Assembly: GCF_012974865.1 (NCBI RefSeq)
Contig: NZ_CP043633.1
Span: 2,365,001 to 2,429,000 of the forward strand
Direction: 5' to 3'
DNA: 64,000 bases
From: Nonlabens sp. Ci31
GTDB lineage: Bacteria; Bacteroidota; Bacteroidia; Flavobacteriales; Flavobacteriaceae
Positions 26,099-36,938 of the stretch are shown here, piece by piece. Position 1 is the first letter of the stretch, and every line of letters starts with the position of its first letter. The translations under genes and the position numbers were made by a program. The notes under the pieces were generated by a model. The model did no database searches and was not told the origin of the DNA. It saw only the letters and a program-made list of their open reading frames with translations.

Positions 26099-26964
26099 TT
26101 TCTACCTGTGATTTACTCGGGCTGAACAGACAAGTCTACTATAGAGCACTGAAATCAAAAGCCGATAAACAGTCCATTACACAACAAGTCATAACCTTGG
26201 TGCGTGGAGTTCGTAATATCATGCCCAAGCTGGGTACAAGAAAATTATATCATATGCTCAAAATGGAATTATCAATGTTGAAGGTGGGAAGGGACAAGCT
26301 CTTTAGAATACTTAAAGCCAATCATCTGCTTATAAAACCTAAAAGAAGCTATCATGTAACCACTGATTCACACCATAGATTTAGAAAACATAAGAATATA
26401 GTTAGTAACCTTGATATAAACAGACCAGAACAAATATGGGTAAGCGATATTACCTATGTAGGAACAAGAACAAATCCATCCTATCTAGCACTGATTACAG
26501 ATGCGTACTCTAAAAAAGTAATGGGTTACAATGTTTGTGAAAGTCTAGCTGTTGACGGCTCGTTACAAGCTTTGGAAATGGCCTTGAATAATAGGGATAG
26601 CGAAGAAGAACCCTTAATCCATCATTCAGATAGAGGATTACAATACTGCTCAAATGACTACCAGGCCTTGCTAGGAAACAACAACATAAAAGCTAGTATG
26701 ACAGAAAAGTATGACCCTTATGAAAATGCTATTGCAGAAAGGATTAATGGTATACTAAAGCAAGAGTTCCACATTGCCCGAAATATTAAAAATCTTGATT
26801 TAAAGAAAAAACTAATCAAAAATGCAATCGGAATCTATAATAATTTAAGACCACATTTATCTAACCACATGCTAACACCAAGAGAAATGCACAAGCAAAA
26901 TAAACTGAAAAGAAAACAGTACAAATCAAAAAAGCTTAACGATGCTAGCATCGTTAAGCTTTAA
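26041..26964 (+). CDS. IS3-family transposase OrfB (DDE), probably made by -1 frameshifting
   Basis: The orfB frame opens upstream of the slippery heptamer A-AAA-AAC at 26041-26047 and reads ...ARVIQDYKEEHKETLVSTCDLLG... without an ATG, so an OrfAB fusion by programmed -1 frameshift is expected, as in other IS3 elements. The rve integrase core is intact: first Asp in WVSDITYVG, second in HHSDRGLQY, Glu in ENAIAERINGILK. The TTG at 26197 would be too late to include the HTH_21 region. Transposition needs the broken orfA to be read through. Confidence 0.85.
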   Translation, partial: KKLHARVIQDYKEEHKETLVSTCDLLGLNRQVYYRALKSKADKQSITQQVITLVRGVRNIMPKLGTRKLYHMLKMELSMLKVGRDKLFRILKANHLLIKPKRSYHVTTDSHHRFRKHKNIVSNLDINRPEQIWVSDITYVGTRTNPSYLALITDAYSKKVMGYNVCESLAVDGSLQALEMALNNRDSEEEPLIHHSDRGLQYCSNDYQALLGNNNIKASMTEKYDPYENAIAERINGILKQEFHIARNIKNLDLKKKLIKNAIGIYNNLRPHLSNHMLTPREMHKQNKLKRKQYKSKKLNDASIVKL

Positions 26965-27037
26965 ATCATAAATTTAATCCTTATAATAATCTGTATCGTT
27001 TATTTAGGACTAGACATCAGGTTTCTAAAGAATTATA

Positions 27038-29308
<2,271 letters not shown>

Positions 29309-29447
29309 TTACGATCTATTTGATCAGCCTGCAAATATAAAGAAATGAGGCTATTTTTGAAAGATTTTCACTCAGGCTTAGCACTTAAAGTGTCAATTTT
29401 TGAAAGAAACATCTCCTATCAATAAATAAGTCTATAAAACCTTATCG

Positions 29448-29487
29448 CATAAAAAAAGCTGCCCGATTTGGACAGCTTTTTTTATGC
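29448..29487 (-). terminator. Intrinsic terminator of the trmD-rplS region
   Basis: A 15-bp perfect stem (GCATAAAAAAAGCTG / CAGCTTTTTTTATGC) with a 10-nt loop, 12 bp after rplS. Confidence 0.88.
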
Positions 29488-29499
29488 AATTGAAAAGGA

Positions 29500-29853
29500 T
29501 TACTTTCTGCGCGCTTCTTTGATACGTGCTTTCTTTCCAGTAAGTTCTCTGAAGTAGAAAATACGTTTTCTACGTACAGCTCCTTGTTTGTTTATTTCTA
29601 TTTTTTGAAGAGCTGGAAGGTTGATAGGGAAGATACGCTCAACACCTATGCCACCAGACATTTTTCTTATAGTAAATGTTTTTGATAAACCAGTACCTCT
29701 TAATTGAAGAACAACTCCACGGAAGAACTGTATACGGCTTTTTTCCCCTTCTTTGATCTCATAAAATACAGTAATAGTATCTCCAGCTGAGAATTTAGGA
29801 AAATCTTTTTTTTCTATGAATTCGTCTTGTACGAATTTTACTAATTGTTCCAT
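29500..29853 (-). CDS. rplS: 50S ribosomal protein L19
   Basis: A 117-residue protein with the bL19 signature FSAGDTITVFYEIKEGEKSRIQ near residue 22, GVERIFPINLP near 69 and the basic C-terminal tail (LTGKKARIKEARRK). It sits at the 30S-50S interface of the ribosome. trmD lies upstream on the same strand, as in many bacteria, but separated here by a T9SS-type gene. Confidence 0.97.
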   Translation of the reverse strand: MEQLVKFVQDEFIEKKDFPKFSAGDTITVFYEIKEGEKSRIQFFRGVVLQLRGTGLSKTFTIRKMSGGIGVERIFPINLPALQKIEINKQGAVRRKRIFYFRELTGKKARIKEARRK

Positions 29854-29984
29854 GTTACTAGGAATTAATTTATTTAAGTAATTTACTAACGTTCACGATT
29901 ATCGTCAGAGGTTAATTTTTACGAGTTGCAAAAATACAACCTTGTAGTAAACTGACAAATAAAATAAGAAGTTTTTAAAAGGGC

Positions 29985-30347
29985 TTACCTGATAATCAGT
30001 TTTTTCACAAAATTGGAGGAGTTAGTACTTACTCTGAGAAAATACATTCCAGTACTGAGCTTAGAAACATCAAAGGTTTGTACATCACTGTTAATGCTTC
30101 TTTTTGCATTATACACTTGTTTACCCAAGGAGTTGATGATGGTTAGATTCAAATCGTTACTTGTAGAGCTGGAGAAGGTAAGTTTTAAATAACCGTCTTT
30201 TACTGGATTTGTAAGGATCGTGAGTTTTTCCTTTTCTTTTTGAATAGGTGTGGTAACAACGGTATTATTAACACTATCTTGAAAGATAGCAGTACTGAAG
30301 GAAAACGTAAAAACGCTTAGTAATAAAAAGAGTAAAGTTTTTCTCAT
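29985..30347 (-). CDS. Tiny secreted protein made almost only of a T9SS sorting domain
   Basis: A 120-residue protein: signal peptide (about 1-20), a short linker, then a type A T9SS C-terminal sorting domain from about residue 44 (LTNPVKDGYLKLTF...LGKQV...FDVSKLSTGMYFLRV...FVKKLIIR). The cargo would be only about 25 residues. It lies between trmD and rplS on the same strand. It could be a relic of a larger protein or a real minimal surface protein; the clean start and stop favour a real gene. Confidence 0.8.
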   Translation of the reverse strand: MRKTLLFLLLSVFTFSFSTAIFQDSVNNTVVTTPIQKEKEKLTILTNPVKDGYLKLTFSSSTSNDLNLTIINSLGKQVYNAKRSINSDVQTFDVSKLSTGMYFLRVSTNSSNFVKKLIIR

Positions 30348-30394
30348 AATAATATTGTCTTGTAAAGTTAAAACTTTTTAACCAATTATCAGTG

Positions 30395-31075
30395 TTAATC
30401 TTCGCTTAAAAGGTCAGGCCTTCTTTCTTGTGTTCTTTCAAAGGCTTTTTCTTCTCTCCATAACTCTATGGCGCCAAGGTTACCACTCAATAATATCTCA
30501 GGAACTTTATGTCCTTTATAGTCTGCCGGACGGGTGTAAACAGGTGGAGCCAGTAATCCGTCTTGGAAACTATCGGTCAATGCACTAGTCTCATCACTAA
30601 TCACGCCAGGAATTAATCTGATCAAGGCATCACATAAAACAGCAGCTCCTAGCTCGCCTCCTGACAGTACATAATCACCTATGGAGATTTCTTTAGTAAT
30701 ATAAAGGTCACGCACCCGTTGGTCGATTCCCTTATAATGCCCACATATAATCATGATGTTTTCTTTAAGGGATAAATGGTTAGCCATTCCTTGATTTAAG
30801 GTTACACCGTCTGGAGTCATATAAATCACCTCGTCGTAATCTCGTTCTCCCTTCAGTTCGTGGATCATCTTATCCAATGGCTCAATCATCATGACCATTC
30901 CTGCGCCACCACCGTACTGATAATCGTCTACTTGATTGTATTTATTAAGTCCGAACTTTCTTAAATTATGCATGTGCACTTCTACAAGACCTTTTTCAAT
31001 GCTTCGTTTTAAAATGGAAGCTTCAAAAGGACTTCTTATCAATTCGGGTAATAAGGTGATGATATCTATGCGCAC
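30395..31075 (-). CDS. trmD: tRNA (guanine-37 N1)-methyltransferase
   Basis: A 226-residue SPOUT methyltransferase beginning [22 protein letters not shown]. The trefoil-knot motifs are [11 protein letters not shown] near residue 110 and [16 protein letters not shown] near 130. It methylates G37 of tRNAs reading CNN codons and prevents +1 frameshifting. Confidence 0.96.
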   Translation of the reverse strand: MRIDIITLLPELIRSPFEASILKRSIEKGLVEVHMHNLRKFGLNKYNQVDDYQYGGGAGMVMMIEPLDKMIHELKGERDYDEVIYMTPDGVTLNQGMANHLSLKENIMIICGHYKGIDQRVRDLYITKEISIGDYVLSGGELGAAVLCDALIRLIPGVISDETSALTDSFQDGLLAPPVYTRPADYKGHKVPEILLSGNLGAIELWREEKAFERTQERRPDLLSED

Positions 31076-31437
31076 GGTACTTGTTTTATAGCAAAGTTAA
31101 GCCAATTGATAGAGGTATAGGTTAGAAATTAAAAGTTGTTAACGATCAATAACTGATGTTTTATAAATACGAAGCGCCAAATTCTAAAATTGCCAATTAG
31201 TCGCTCGACGCCGCGCTTTTAGATTCTTGATTGTCTATTTGAGAAAAATCCCTTATCTCTATATCACAAAATTGCCGATTCTCATGGAAGGCTGCGCCTA
31301 TGAATTTTTGACAGACGTTTTTTAAGCGCTAAACGCTATTATCCAAATCTCAAATTCTAAATATCTTTTTAAACCTTGCACTTTCTTTTTGCGTAATACT
31401 TCATAAGTGACACTAAATTTTCAAATCTAACAAACGA
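31076..31437. other. Intergenic region, nothing recognised
   Basis: About 360 bp. It contains short GC-rich patches (around 31200 and 31285) in an AT-rich background but no ORF, terminator or repeat I can support. Confidence 0.4.
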
Positions 31438-31644
31438 TCAGCTCCAGTCACTTTCTTCAATCTCAAATATCTCTAATACGTTTACTTGAAAAACGCTAGC
31501 CATTTTTAAAGCAAGTAGTGTAGATGGTACATACTTTCCTTTTTCTATCGTATTGATGGTCTGGCGGCTTACTTGAATTTTATCAGCGAGATCTTGTTGT
31601 GTTAGATCATTCATAGCACGCAATACTTTTAATTTATTCTTCAT
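31438..31644 (-). CDS. XRE-type HTH regulator (YozG-like)
   Basis: A 68-residue protein that is one HTH domain: MKNKLKVLRAMNDLTQQDLADKIQVSRQTINTIEKGKYVPS, then a short C-terminal helix. The start at 31644 overlaps the end of the upstream membrane-protein gene by 11 bp, so the two are translationally linked. Small HTH proteins of this kind often control the membrane protein they are paired with. Confidence 0.87.
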   Translation of the reverse strand: MKNKLKVLRAMNDLTQQDLADKIQVSRQTINTIEKGKYVPSTLLALKMASVFQVNVLEIFEIEESDWS

Positions 31645-32110
31645 GACTCGCCGTTTTAAGTTGGTGTTTTTTCCATTCAAACCGAATAATGAAAAATAAC
31701 AATAAGGTAAATACATTAAAAACAGTCATCATAAGCATATCAAAATCGGCCAAAAAGAATAAGGATAATATCAATATGGAATAATTAAAGTAAATAGCCC
31801 ATATCAAAGAGCTTTTTCTGATATCGCTTATCAATTCATCTTCAATACGTTCTTTAGAGAACCCAAACATCAATCCGCCGATAATGATAGATAAAATGAT
31901 AAGGTGTATACTAATATTTGTTTCTACCATCTGAAAATACTGTCGCTCAGAAAAAAGAGGATTAGTCATAATTACAGGCATTCTGATGTCTAGAAAAGAT
32001 AATTCCACATCAACATTAAAAAACAACCCCATTATAAAAAGGGTAAAACCAACTATAAATAAGAGCAGACCTGCTTTTTTATACTTGTTCGGAAATAAAT
32101 AATTTTTCAT
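31634..32110 (-). CDS. Four-helix membrane protein paired with the HTH regulator
   Basis: A 158-residue protein with about four hydrophobic helices (near 12-30, 60-80, 98-118 and 122-140) and charged loops (GFSKERIEDELISDIRKSS). It resembles DUF2178-type proteins found next to YozG-like regulators; function unknown. The start at 32110 is preferred to 32122. Confidence 0.7.
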   Translation of the reverse strand: MKNYLFPNKYKKAGLLLFIVGFTLFIMGLFFNVDVELSFLDIRMPVIMTNPLFSERQYFQMVETNISIHLIILSIIIGGLMFGFSKERIEDELISDIRKSSLIWAIYFNYSILILSLFFLADFDMLMMTVFNVFTLLLFFIIRFEWKKHQLKTASHEE

Positions 32111-32242
32111 AATACGTAGCATTTAGGAATTTAAATGTACAATAAATTTGATTATAAGTAAATTAAACCATACAAAAAGTAAAATAAGATTTACAATACA
32201 AGGTTTTAAAAAATCACTAATTAACTATGTCACTAGTTTAAC

Positions 32243-32287
32243 AACTATTAAAATAGTTTGATAACTATAATAATAGTTATATATTTG
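32243..32287 (+). promoter_or_regulatory. Bacteroidota promoter with two perfect palindromic operators
   Basis: -33 box TTTG at 32257-32260, 19-bp spacer, -7 box TATATTTG at 32280-32287. Operator 1 is AACTAT-TAAA-ATAGTT (32243-32258), overlapping the -33 box. Operator 2 is ATAACTAT-AATA-ATAGTTAT (32261-32280), filling the whole spacer. The centres are exactly 20 bp apart, two helix turns, which suggests cooperative binding of a dimeric repressor. Candidates nearby are the XRE protein and BlaI-like protein; which one binds is unknown. Confidence 0.75.
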
Positions 32288-32314
32288 GAATGGTACCAAG
32301 CAAACTTAAAAATC

Positions 32315-32704
32315 ATGAAAACAAAAAATATTTCATTCAGCATTATATTTTTTATGGCTTTAGCCTCATGCATTCAATTTGAAAAAGAGGGATTAATAGA
32401 ATCTGAAACTGCTGTAACGGCATTTAAGGTGAAAGCCGAAAATTTAGATGAATTGAAAAATTTTGATTGGCAAACTGTAAAAGAAATGTTTAAAGAAAAT
32501 GATGAGGATCAAGAAATTACTTTGGAATTTGAATTTGTCAATAATTCTCAAATCGTTACATCAAAAAAGAGACTAGATAATTTCACTTTTAAATTAACTG
32601 GAAAAACATCTCATATAGATAACATGACTTCTAAGCTTAAAAGGATGATTGATAAAATTGCCGATATAGAAGTGGAAGAAGTACAGATAACCATCAAAGT
32701 GTAG
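32315..32704 (+). CDS. Small lipoprotein of unknown function
   Basis: A 129-residue protein with a lipobox (MALASC, Cys near residue 18), then a mixed alpha/beta sequence rich in Lys and Glu. No family recognised. It has a clear promoter with two operators about 30 bp upstream and lies 77 bp before the blaI-like gene in the same direction. The start at 32315 gives the signal peptide; the longer frame start at 32258 lies inside the promoter and is rejected. Confidence 0.72.
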   Translation: MKTKNISFSIIFFMALASCIQFEKEGLIESETAVTAFKVKAENLDELKNFDWQTVKEMFKENDEDQEITLEFEFVNNSQIVTSKKRLDNFTFKLTGKTSHIDNMTSKLKRMIDKIADIEVEEVQITIKV

Positions 32705-32781
32705 GTCTTTAAAAAGATAATTGCTCTAGAAAAGCACTTTTAACTTCAAATAATAAGTAATAAATAATAATACATACCATC

Positions 32782-33141
32782 ATGGACAAATTAACGCAAA
32801 AAGAAGAAGAGGTAATGCAGGCACTGTGGAGCCTGGAGAAAGCCTTTGTTAAAGAAATCGTTCCCCAATTAGAGGGTGCTAATCATTACAATACTGTTTC
32901 TACTATTGTTCGTAAGCTGGAAGAGAAGGGGTATGCAGCTCATGAAGCATTTGGAAAGACGCATCGTTATTTCCCTGTGGTCGAAAAAGAAGCCTATCGC
33001 AACAAGTTTGTCAATAATGCGATGACCAGTTACTTTAATGATTCTTATAAGAACATGGTTTCCTTTTTTGCCAAAGAAGAGAAAATAAGCGCGACCGACT
33101 TACGCGAGATTTTAGAAATGATAGAATCTAAAGAGAAATAA
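32782..33141 (+). CDS. BlaI/MecI/CopY family repressor
   Basis: A 119-residue winged-helix protein beginning MDKLTQKEEEVMQALWSLEKAFVKEIV, with YNTVSTIVRKLEEKGY as recognition helix. In the family the repressor is cleaved after signalling by an M56 membrane peptidase, encoded here 1 bp downstream. Targets in flavobacteria are not limited to beta-lactamases. Confidence 0.93.
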   Translation: MDKLTQKEEEVMQALWSLEKAFVKEIVPQLEGANHYNTVSTIVRKLEEKGYAAHEAFGKTHRYFPVVEKEAYRNKFVNNAMTSYFNDSYKNMVSFFAKEEKISATDLREILEMIESKEK

Positions 33142-33142
33142 G

Positions 33143-35770
33143 ATGGAAACAGCTCTAGAATACCTTTTAAAAAGCGCCGGAGTACTTAGTATCTTCGTAC
33201 TTATCTATCATTTTCTGTTGCGCAGACTGACCTTTTTCAATACTAACCGCTGGTTTTTACTATCAGGAATTGTGGCAAGTATCCTTTTCCCTTTTGTAGA
33301 AATTACTCAAACCGTTTACCTAGAGCAGCCAGAGCAACTCACCTATTTACCGCAACAACTGTCAACTTCCATGGCCATGATATTGCAGCAAACTCCAGTG
33401 GAGTCCACACATCCATACGATTATGCTTTGTTAGCCTTTTACATTTACGCAGCTATTTCTCTATTTTTTCTTGGTAAAATGCTTGTAGAACTGAGCTCGC
33501 TAAGAAGTTTAATTAAAGCTGGAAACAAGACTCGATCTGGTAAATTTATGATGGTGACGCTTTCGCGAAAGCTGACACCTTTCAGTTTCTTTAACTATAT
33601 ATGTTATTCTCAAGAAGATCAAAATACACCAGAATTAGATTTAATTCTCGATCATGAGAAAGTCCATGCAAGAGAATGGCATTCTATAGACCTACTGCTA
33701 TCGCATGTTTTTAAAGCTCTATTCTGGATCAATCCGCTGGTGTGGGTATTAAAAAGGCAAATAGGAGAAAATCTAGAATTTATAGCCGACTCAAAGGCCG
33801 CAACTCAAAATACCACAGGAATGAGCTATGAGCGTACTTTATTAAGCGCCGTTGCCAGCTATAAACAGCCAGCACTGGCAAATAATTTCTTTACTCCTTT
33901 TATTAAAAAGCGAATTCTTATGTTACAAAAAGAAGCCTCAGCAACATGGAATGTCTATAAATATGCCTTGATATTGCCCGTAATCGTGATTTTCCTTTAC
34001 AGTTTTAATGTGGTGGAAGAGATTGAATATGTGGAAAATACCAAAACACGAATGGTCCATCAAAAGGATTCTAAATTTGAGGAATTAGTTTTTGATATTA
34101 CTAGTAAAACTGATGATAAACAGTTAGAAAAGTATAGAAAGCTCATAGAGTCTAAGATGGATTACCAATTGAGGTTTGATGACTTAGATAGAGATGTAAA
34201 CGATCTTTTGAAAAAAATGAGTGTGTCTGCAAAGTTTCCTGATAGAGAATGGGAAAAAGGTTTTACCGTGTTGCTTACCGATAAGGATTTGATTCTATTA
34301 ATGGCTTACCCTGATAAGATTTCCTTGCATATTCCAAAAGATAAAATCACACTATCAATAGATCAAAATGGAAGTAAAGTACTCGTGCCGGAAACGGATC
34401 TTTATGGAGATGCACCGGAGGTTACAGAAGAAGCTACAAAACCAATCGTAGATTTTGATCATAGCATTACTTTTAAAATAGATGCAACATCTACAAAAGA
34501 ATATCTCGATGAAAAGAAGGCGTATTTAAAAAAGGAATATAAGGTAGATTTTGACTACAGTAGATTGAAAATAAAAAATGCAAAGGTCGTAAGAATTAAA
34601 ATTACGCTAGACGATAATGATGGCTATACCAGTTCCCAATCCTATTCTAATGATGACGGAATACCTGAAATATGTGTGACAGGAGTTATTAAAGAAGATT
34701 CTCAGTCATGGAGTATGGGTGCTTGTAAGGCTAATACTCCTCGTGAATCTTATTCCTTACCTAGTAGGGTAAGTTATTCGGTATCCAAAAACGCTTCTTC
34801 CATTGATATGGATAGTTTAATGAAGCAGGTGAAGGAGCAAATTAAGAACATCAATCTAGAGGAACTACATCTAGATTTGCAAAATATCCAGATGGATATT
34901 ATTCTTAAAGAGGCATCTATTCAAATGAAAAATCTCGACATAGATTCTTTACAAAATGAATTGCAAATTCAATTTAAGAAGATGAACATGGATTCGTTGA
35001 CGAATACGTTAAAGATGTTCCATTTTAAAAATCCACAAACAGCGCATGCTTTTGAAAATGGTATTTCTACTAGACCCACTACAGCCGCTCAAATCAAACA
35101 AGGTTTAGGAAAAAACCCACCTCTTACGATTGTTGATGGAAAAGAAATGGAGGAGGAAGAATGGAAGTTAATACATCCAAATTTTATTGAAAGCATAACC
35201 GTTTTAGAAGATAGTGCCGCCACTATAAAATATGGAGAGAAAGGAAAAAATGGGGTTATGCTTATAAAAACGGCCTCAGGAAAACAGAAAGAACTAGAAG
35301 AAAGAAGGTTTTATGTTCAGGGCAAAAGAAAATCTTTGGATTCTGTAAAACAAAAAATGTATATAACAAGAGATTCTCTTCTAGTAAACAGATCTGAGGA
35401 AATGGAGGAGCGACGAGCGCAAGCCTTATTGAAAAGAGAAGAGACTATGGCTGACAGATTTGAAAATGTCACAATTGACTTTCTAACTGATCATAAAGGT
35501 CATGGTCGCCTTGCTACAGATAAAAAGGAAACTTTTTACATCACAGACATGTCTAAAGAAAGTTTTGAAAAGTTTCAGAAACAGCTAGAAAAAGCAGGAC
35601 ATACTTTTAAATTAATTACCCACCACATGAAAAGTGATCGATTGGTGAAATTGAAATATAAAATAAACGGTTCTCAGCATACCTATGAAACTAATAAAGG
35701 AATAAAGGAACTTCAGATTAAATTTATGAAAGGTGAAAAAACCCCCACAATAACTACTATTCCTTATTAG
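33143..35770 (+). CDS. BlaR1-like M56 membrane metallopeptidase with long C-terminal region
   Basis: An 875-residue protein. The N-terminal 300 residues have several membrane helices and the M56 zinc motif HEKVH near residue 170, with NLEFIADSKA downstream. The long extracytoplasmic part lacks a penicillin-binding domain and instead has repeated short amphipathic segments (IDMDSLMKQVKEQIKNIN, LDIDSLQNELQIQFKK) and a TonB-plug-like stretch ending YGEKGKNGVMLIKT near residue 700. Such plug-like tails are usual in Bacteroidota M56 proteins. It probably senses an envelope signal and inactivates the BlaI partner. One exact palindrome encodes TLSRKL. Confidence 0.88.
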   Translation: METALEYLLKSAGVLSIFVLIYHFLLRRLTFFNTNRWFLLSGIVASILFPFVEITQTVYLEQPEQLTYLPQQLSTSMAMILQQTPVESTHPYDYALLAFYIYAAISLFFLGKMLVELSSLRSLIKAGNKTRSGKFMMVTLSRKLTPFSFFNYICYSQEDQNTPELDLILDHEKVHAREWHSIDLLLSHVFKALFWINPLVWVLKRQIGENLEFIADSKAATQNTTGMSYERTLLSAVASYKQPALANNFFTPFIKKRILMLQKEASATWNVYKYALILPVIVIFLYSFNVVEEIEYVENTKTRMVHQKDSKFEELVFDITSKTDDKQLEKYRKLIESKMDYQLRFDDLDRDVNDLLKKMSVSAKFPDREWEKGFTVLLTDKDLILLMAYPDKISLHIPKDKITLSIDQNGSKVLVPETDLYGDAPEVTEEATKPIVDFDHSITFKIDATSTKEYLDEKKAYLKKEYKVDFDYSRLKIKNAKVVRIKITLDDNDGYTSSQSYSNDDGIPEICVTGVIKEDSQSWSMGACKANTPRESYSLPSRVSYSVSKNASSIDMDSLMKQVKEQIKNINLEELHLDLQNIQMDIILKEASIQMKNLDIDSLQNELQIQFKKMNMDSLTNTLKMFHFKNPQTAHAFENGISTRPTTAAQIKQGLGKNPPLTIVDGKEMEEEEWKLIHPNFIESITVLEDSAATIKYGEKGKNGVMLIKTASGKQKELEERRFYVQGKRKSLDSVKQKMYITRDSLLVNRSEEMEERRAQALLKREETMADRFENVTIDFLTDHKGHGRLATDKKETFYITDMSKESFEKFQKQLEKAGHTFKLITHHMKSDRLVKLKYKINGSQHTYETNKGIKELQIKFMKGEKTPTITTIPY
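33559..33572. repeat. GCTTTCGCGAAAGC palindrome, exact, inside M56 gene
   Basis: Read in the third frame it encodes LSRK. Confidence 0.9.
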
Positions 35771-35800
35771 AAAATATAGATTTTTACTAGGATTATCCAC

Positions 35801-35832
35801 AAAACCCATTCTAAATATTCAGAATGGGTTTT
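35801..35832 (+). terminator. Intrinsic terminator
   Basis: A 12-bp perfect stem (AAAACCCATTCT / AGAATGGGTTTT) with an 8-nt loop, after the M56 gene. Confidence 0.85.
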
Positions 35833-35879
35833 GCGTTTTATTAATACAGTTCGAGCTTTCAAAACCTTACATTTGAGCT

Positions 35880-36032
35880 ATGAAGAAAGAAGTATTCAAA
35901 ATCCTGTCTAAAATCAATAAAGCAGTTTTACCCAGCTTTACAAAAAGAAGACTAGACCTTGCAAAAGCAAGTAGATTGCAAATGGCAGTTTTTGGGTACA
36001 AATTATGGGTAACTAAAAACTCGCTAGACTAA
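35880..36032 (+). CDS. Small conserved basic protein (50 residues)
   Basis: ATG at 35880 and TAA at 36030-36032. The product begins MKKEVFKILSKINKAVLPSF and ends GYKLWVTKNSLD. It resembles a conserved flavobacterial small protein that is sometimes named SsrA-binding protein in databases, a label I do not trust, since SmpB is about three times longer. The stop overlaps the start of the metal-receptor gene (TAATG), so the two are coupled. It is strongly basic and may bind nucleic acid or membrane (inference). Confidence 0.75.
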   Translation: MKKEVFKILSKINKAVLPSFTKRRLDLAKASRLQMAVFGYKLWVTKNSLD

Positions 36033-36868
36033 TGTTTTGTAATATACCAGATCAATTAGGTAGAATGATCTCGCTTGATCAACTACCAGAACGCATCATA
36101 TCTTTAGTACCCTCTCAAACAGAATTATTAATAGACTTAGGTCTGGAAGATAGGCTTGTGGGACTTACCCGTTATTGTATACATCCAGCTGGATTGATAG
36201 ATAAAAAAAAGGTTGTAGGAGGTACTAAAAAAATAGTAGAATCTCGTATTTTAGAATTACAGCCAGATCTTATTATTTGTAATCGAGAAGAAAATACACC
36301 TGCCATCGTTTCCTTTTGTGATCATATTGCACCTACTTATGTTTCTGATATCGATAACTTAGAACAAGCACTAGAAATGATAGCTGATCTAGGCGAGATC
36401 ACAGGATCCAAATTCAAAGCAAAATCATTGATCAGAAATATTTCCAGTTCTTTTAAGACCTTAAAAAAACCAGAGCTAGATCATAAAGCCTTGTATCTTA
36501 TTTGGAAAAAACCTTATATGAGTGTTGGAAAAGGTACTTTTATCAATGACATGCTTGAGAAAGCGGGATTTATAAATGCTGCTCAAGACTTTGTCAGATA
36601 TCCAGAACTAGATGTGGATGCCATGATCAAGCTTCAACCAGAAGCTGTATTTTTATCCTCAGAACCTTACCCTTTTACTGCTGATGATATCGCCGAGTTG
36701 AAACTAGCATTTCTTACAGCTCCATCGCAAAGCCCGATTAAACCAAACGTCATTCCAGACTTTAAGGTAGTTGACGGTGAGTTGTTTTCTTGGTATGGAT
36801 CAAGGTTATTAAAGACTCCAGAGTATTTACAAAGCTTACAGCCTAAGAAAAGCGATTTGACTTTTTAA
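36032..36868 (+). CDS. BtuF-like helical-backbone metal receptor
   Basis: A 278-residue protein with a cobalamin/haem-type substrate-binding fold: PERIISLVPSQTELLIDLGLEDRLVGLTRYC near residue 18, VVGGTKK near 62 and LQPDLIICN near 76. No signal peptide is seen, unlike true periplasmic receptors, so the location is uncertain. No ABC transporter genes adjoin it. The ligand could be a corrinoid or an iron chelate. Confidence 0.82.
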   Translation: MFCNIPDQLGRMISLDQLPERIISLVPSQTELLIDLGLEDRLVGLTRYCIHPAGLIDKKKVVGGTKKIVESRILELQPDLIICNREENTPAIVSFCDHIAPTYVSDIDNLEQALEMIADLGEITGSKFKAKSLIRNISSSFKTLKKPELDHKALYLIWKKPYMSVGKGTFINDMLEKAGFINAAQDFVRYPELDVDAMIKLQPEAVFLSSEPYPFTADDIAELKLAFLTAPSQSPIKPNVIPDFKVVDGELFSWYGSRLLKTPEYLQSLQPKKSDLTF

Positions 36869-36938
36869 GACAACACTTTTCTATATTTCCTGTAACTTTG
36901 AGTTTATAACTGATACAAATCAATTAAAGAATTATAAA

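Larger units (their letters stand above)
25621..27019. mobile_element. IS3-family (IS150-like) insertion sequence with 3-bp target duplication
   Basis: The element spans 25624-27016 (1393 bp), flanked by TCA direct repeats at 25621-25623 and 27017-27019. Imperfect terminal inverted repeats of 25 bp share about 19 positions, with the block GTCCTAAA and then CGATACA at both ends. The left tip begins GG where the right begins TG, so the left tip may be mutated. It encodes orfA (frameshifted) and orfB (intact DDE residues). It inserted 21 bp beyond the stop codon of icd. Confidence 0.9.

Noticed and set aside
25665..27016. An accessory cargo carried by the IS element
   Set aside because: Only orfA and orfB fit between the inverted repeats.
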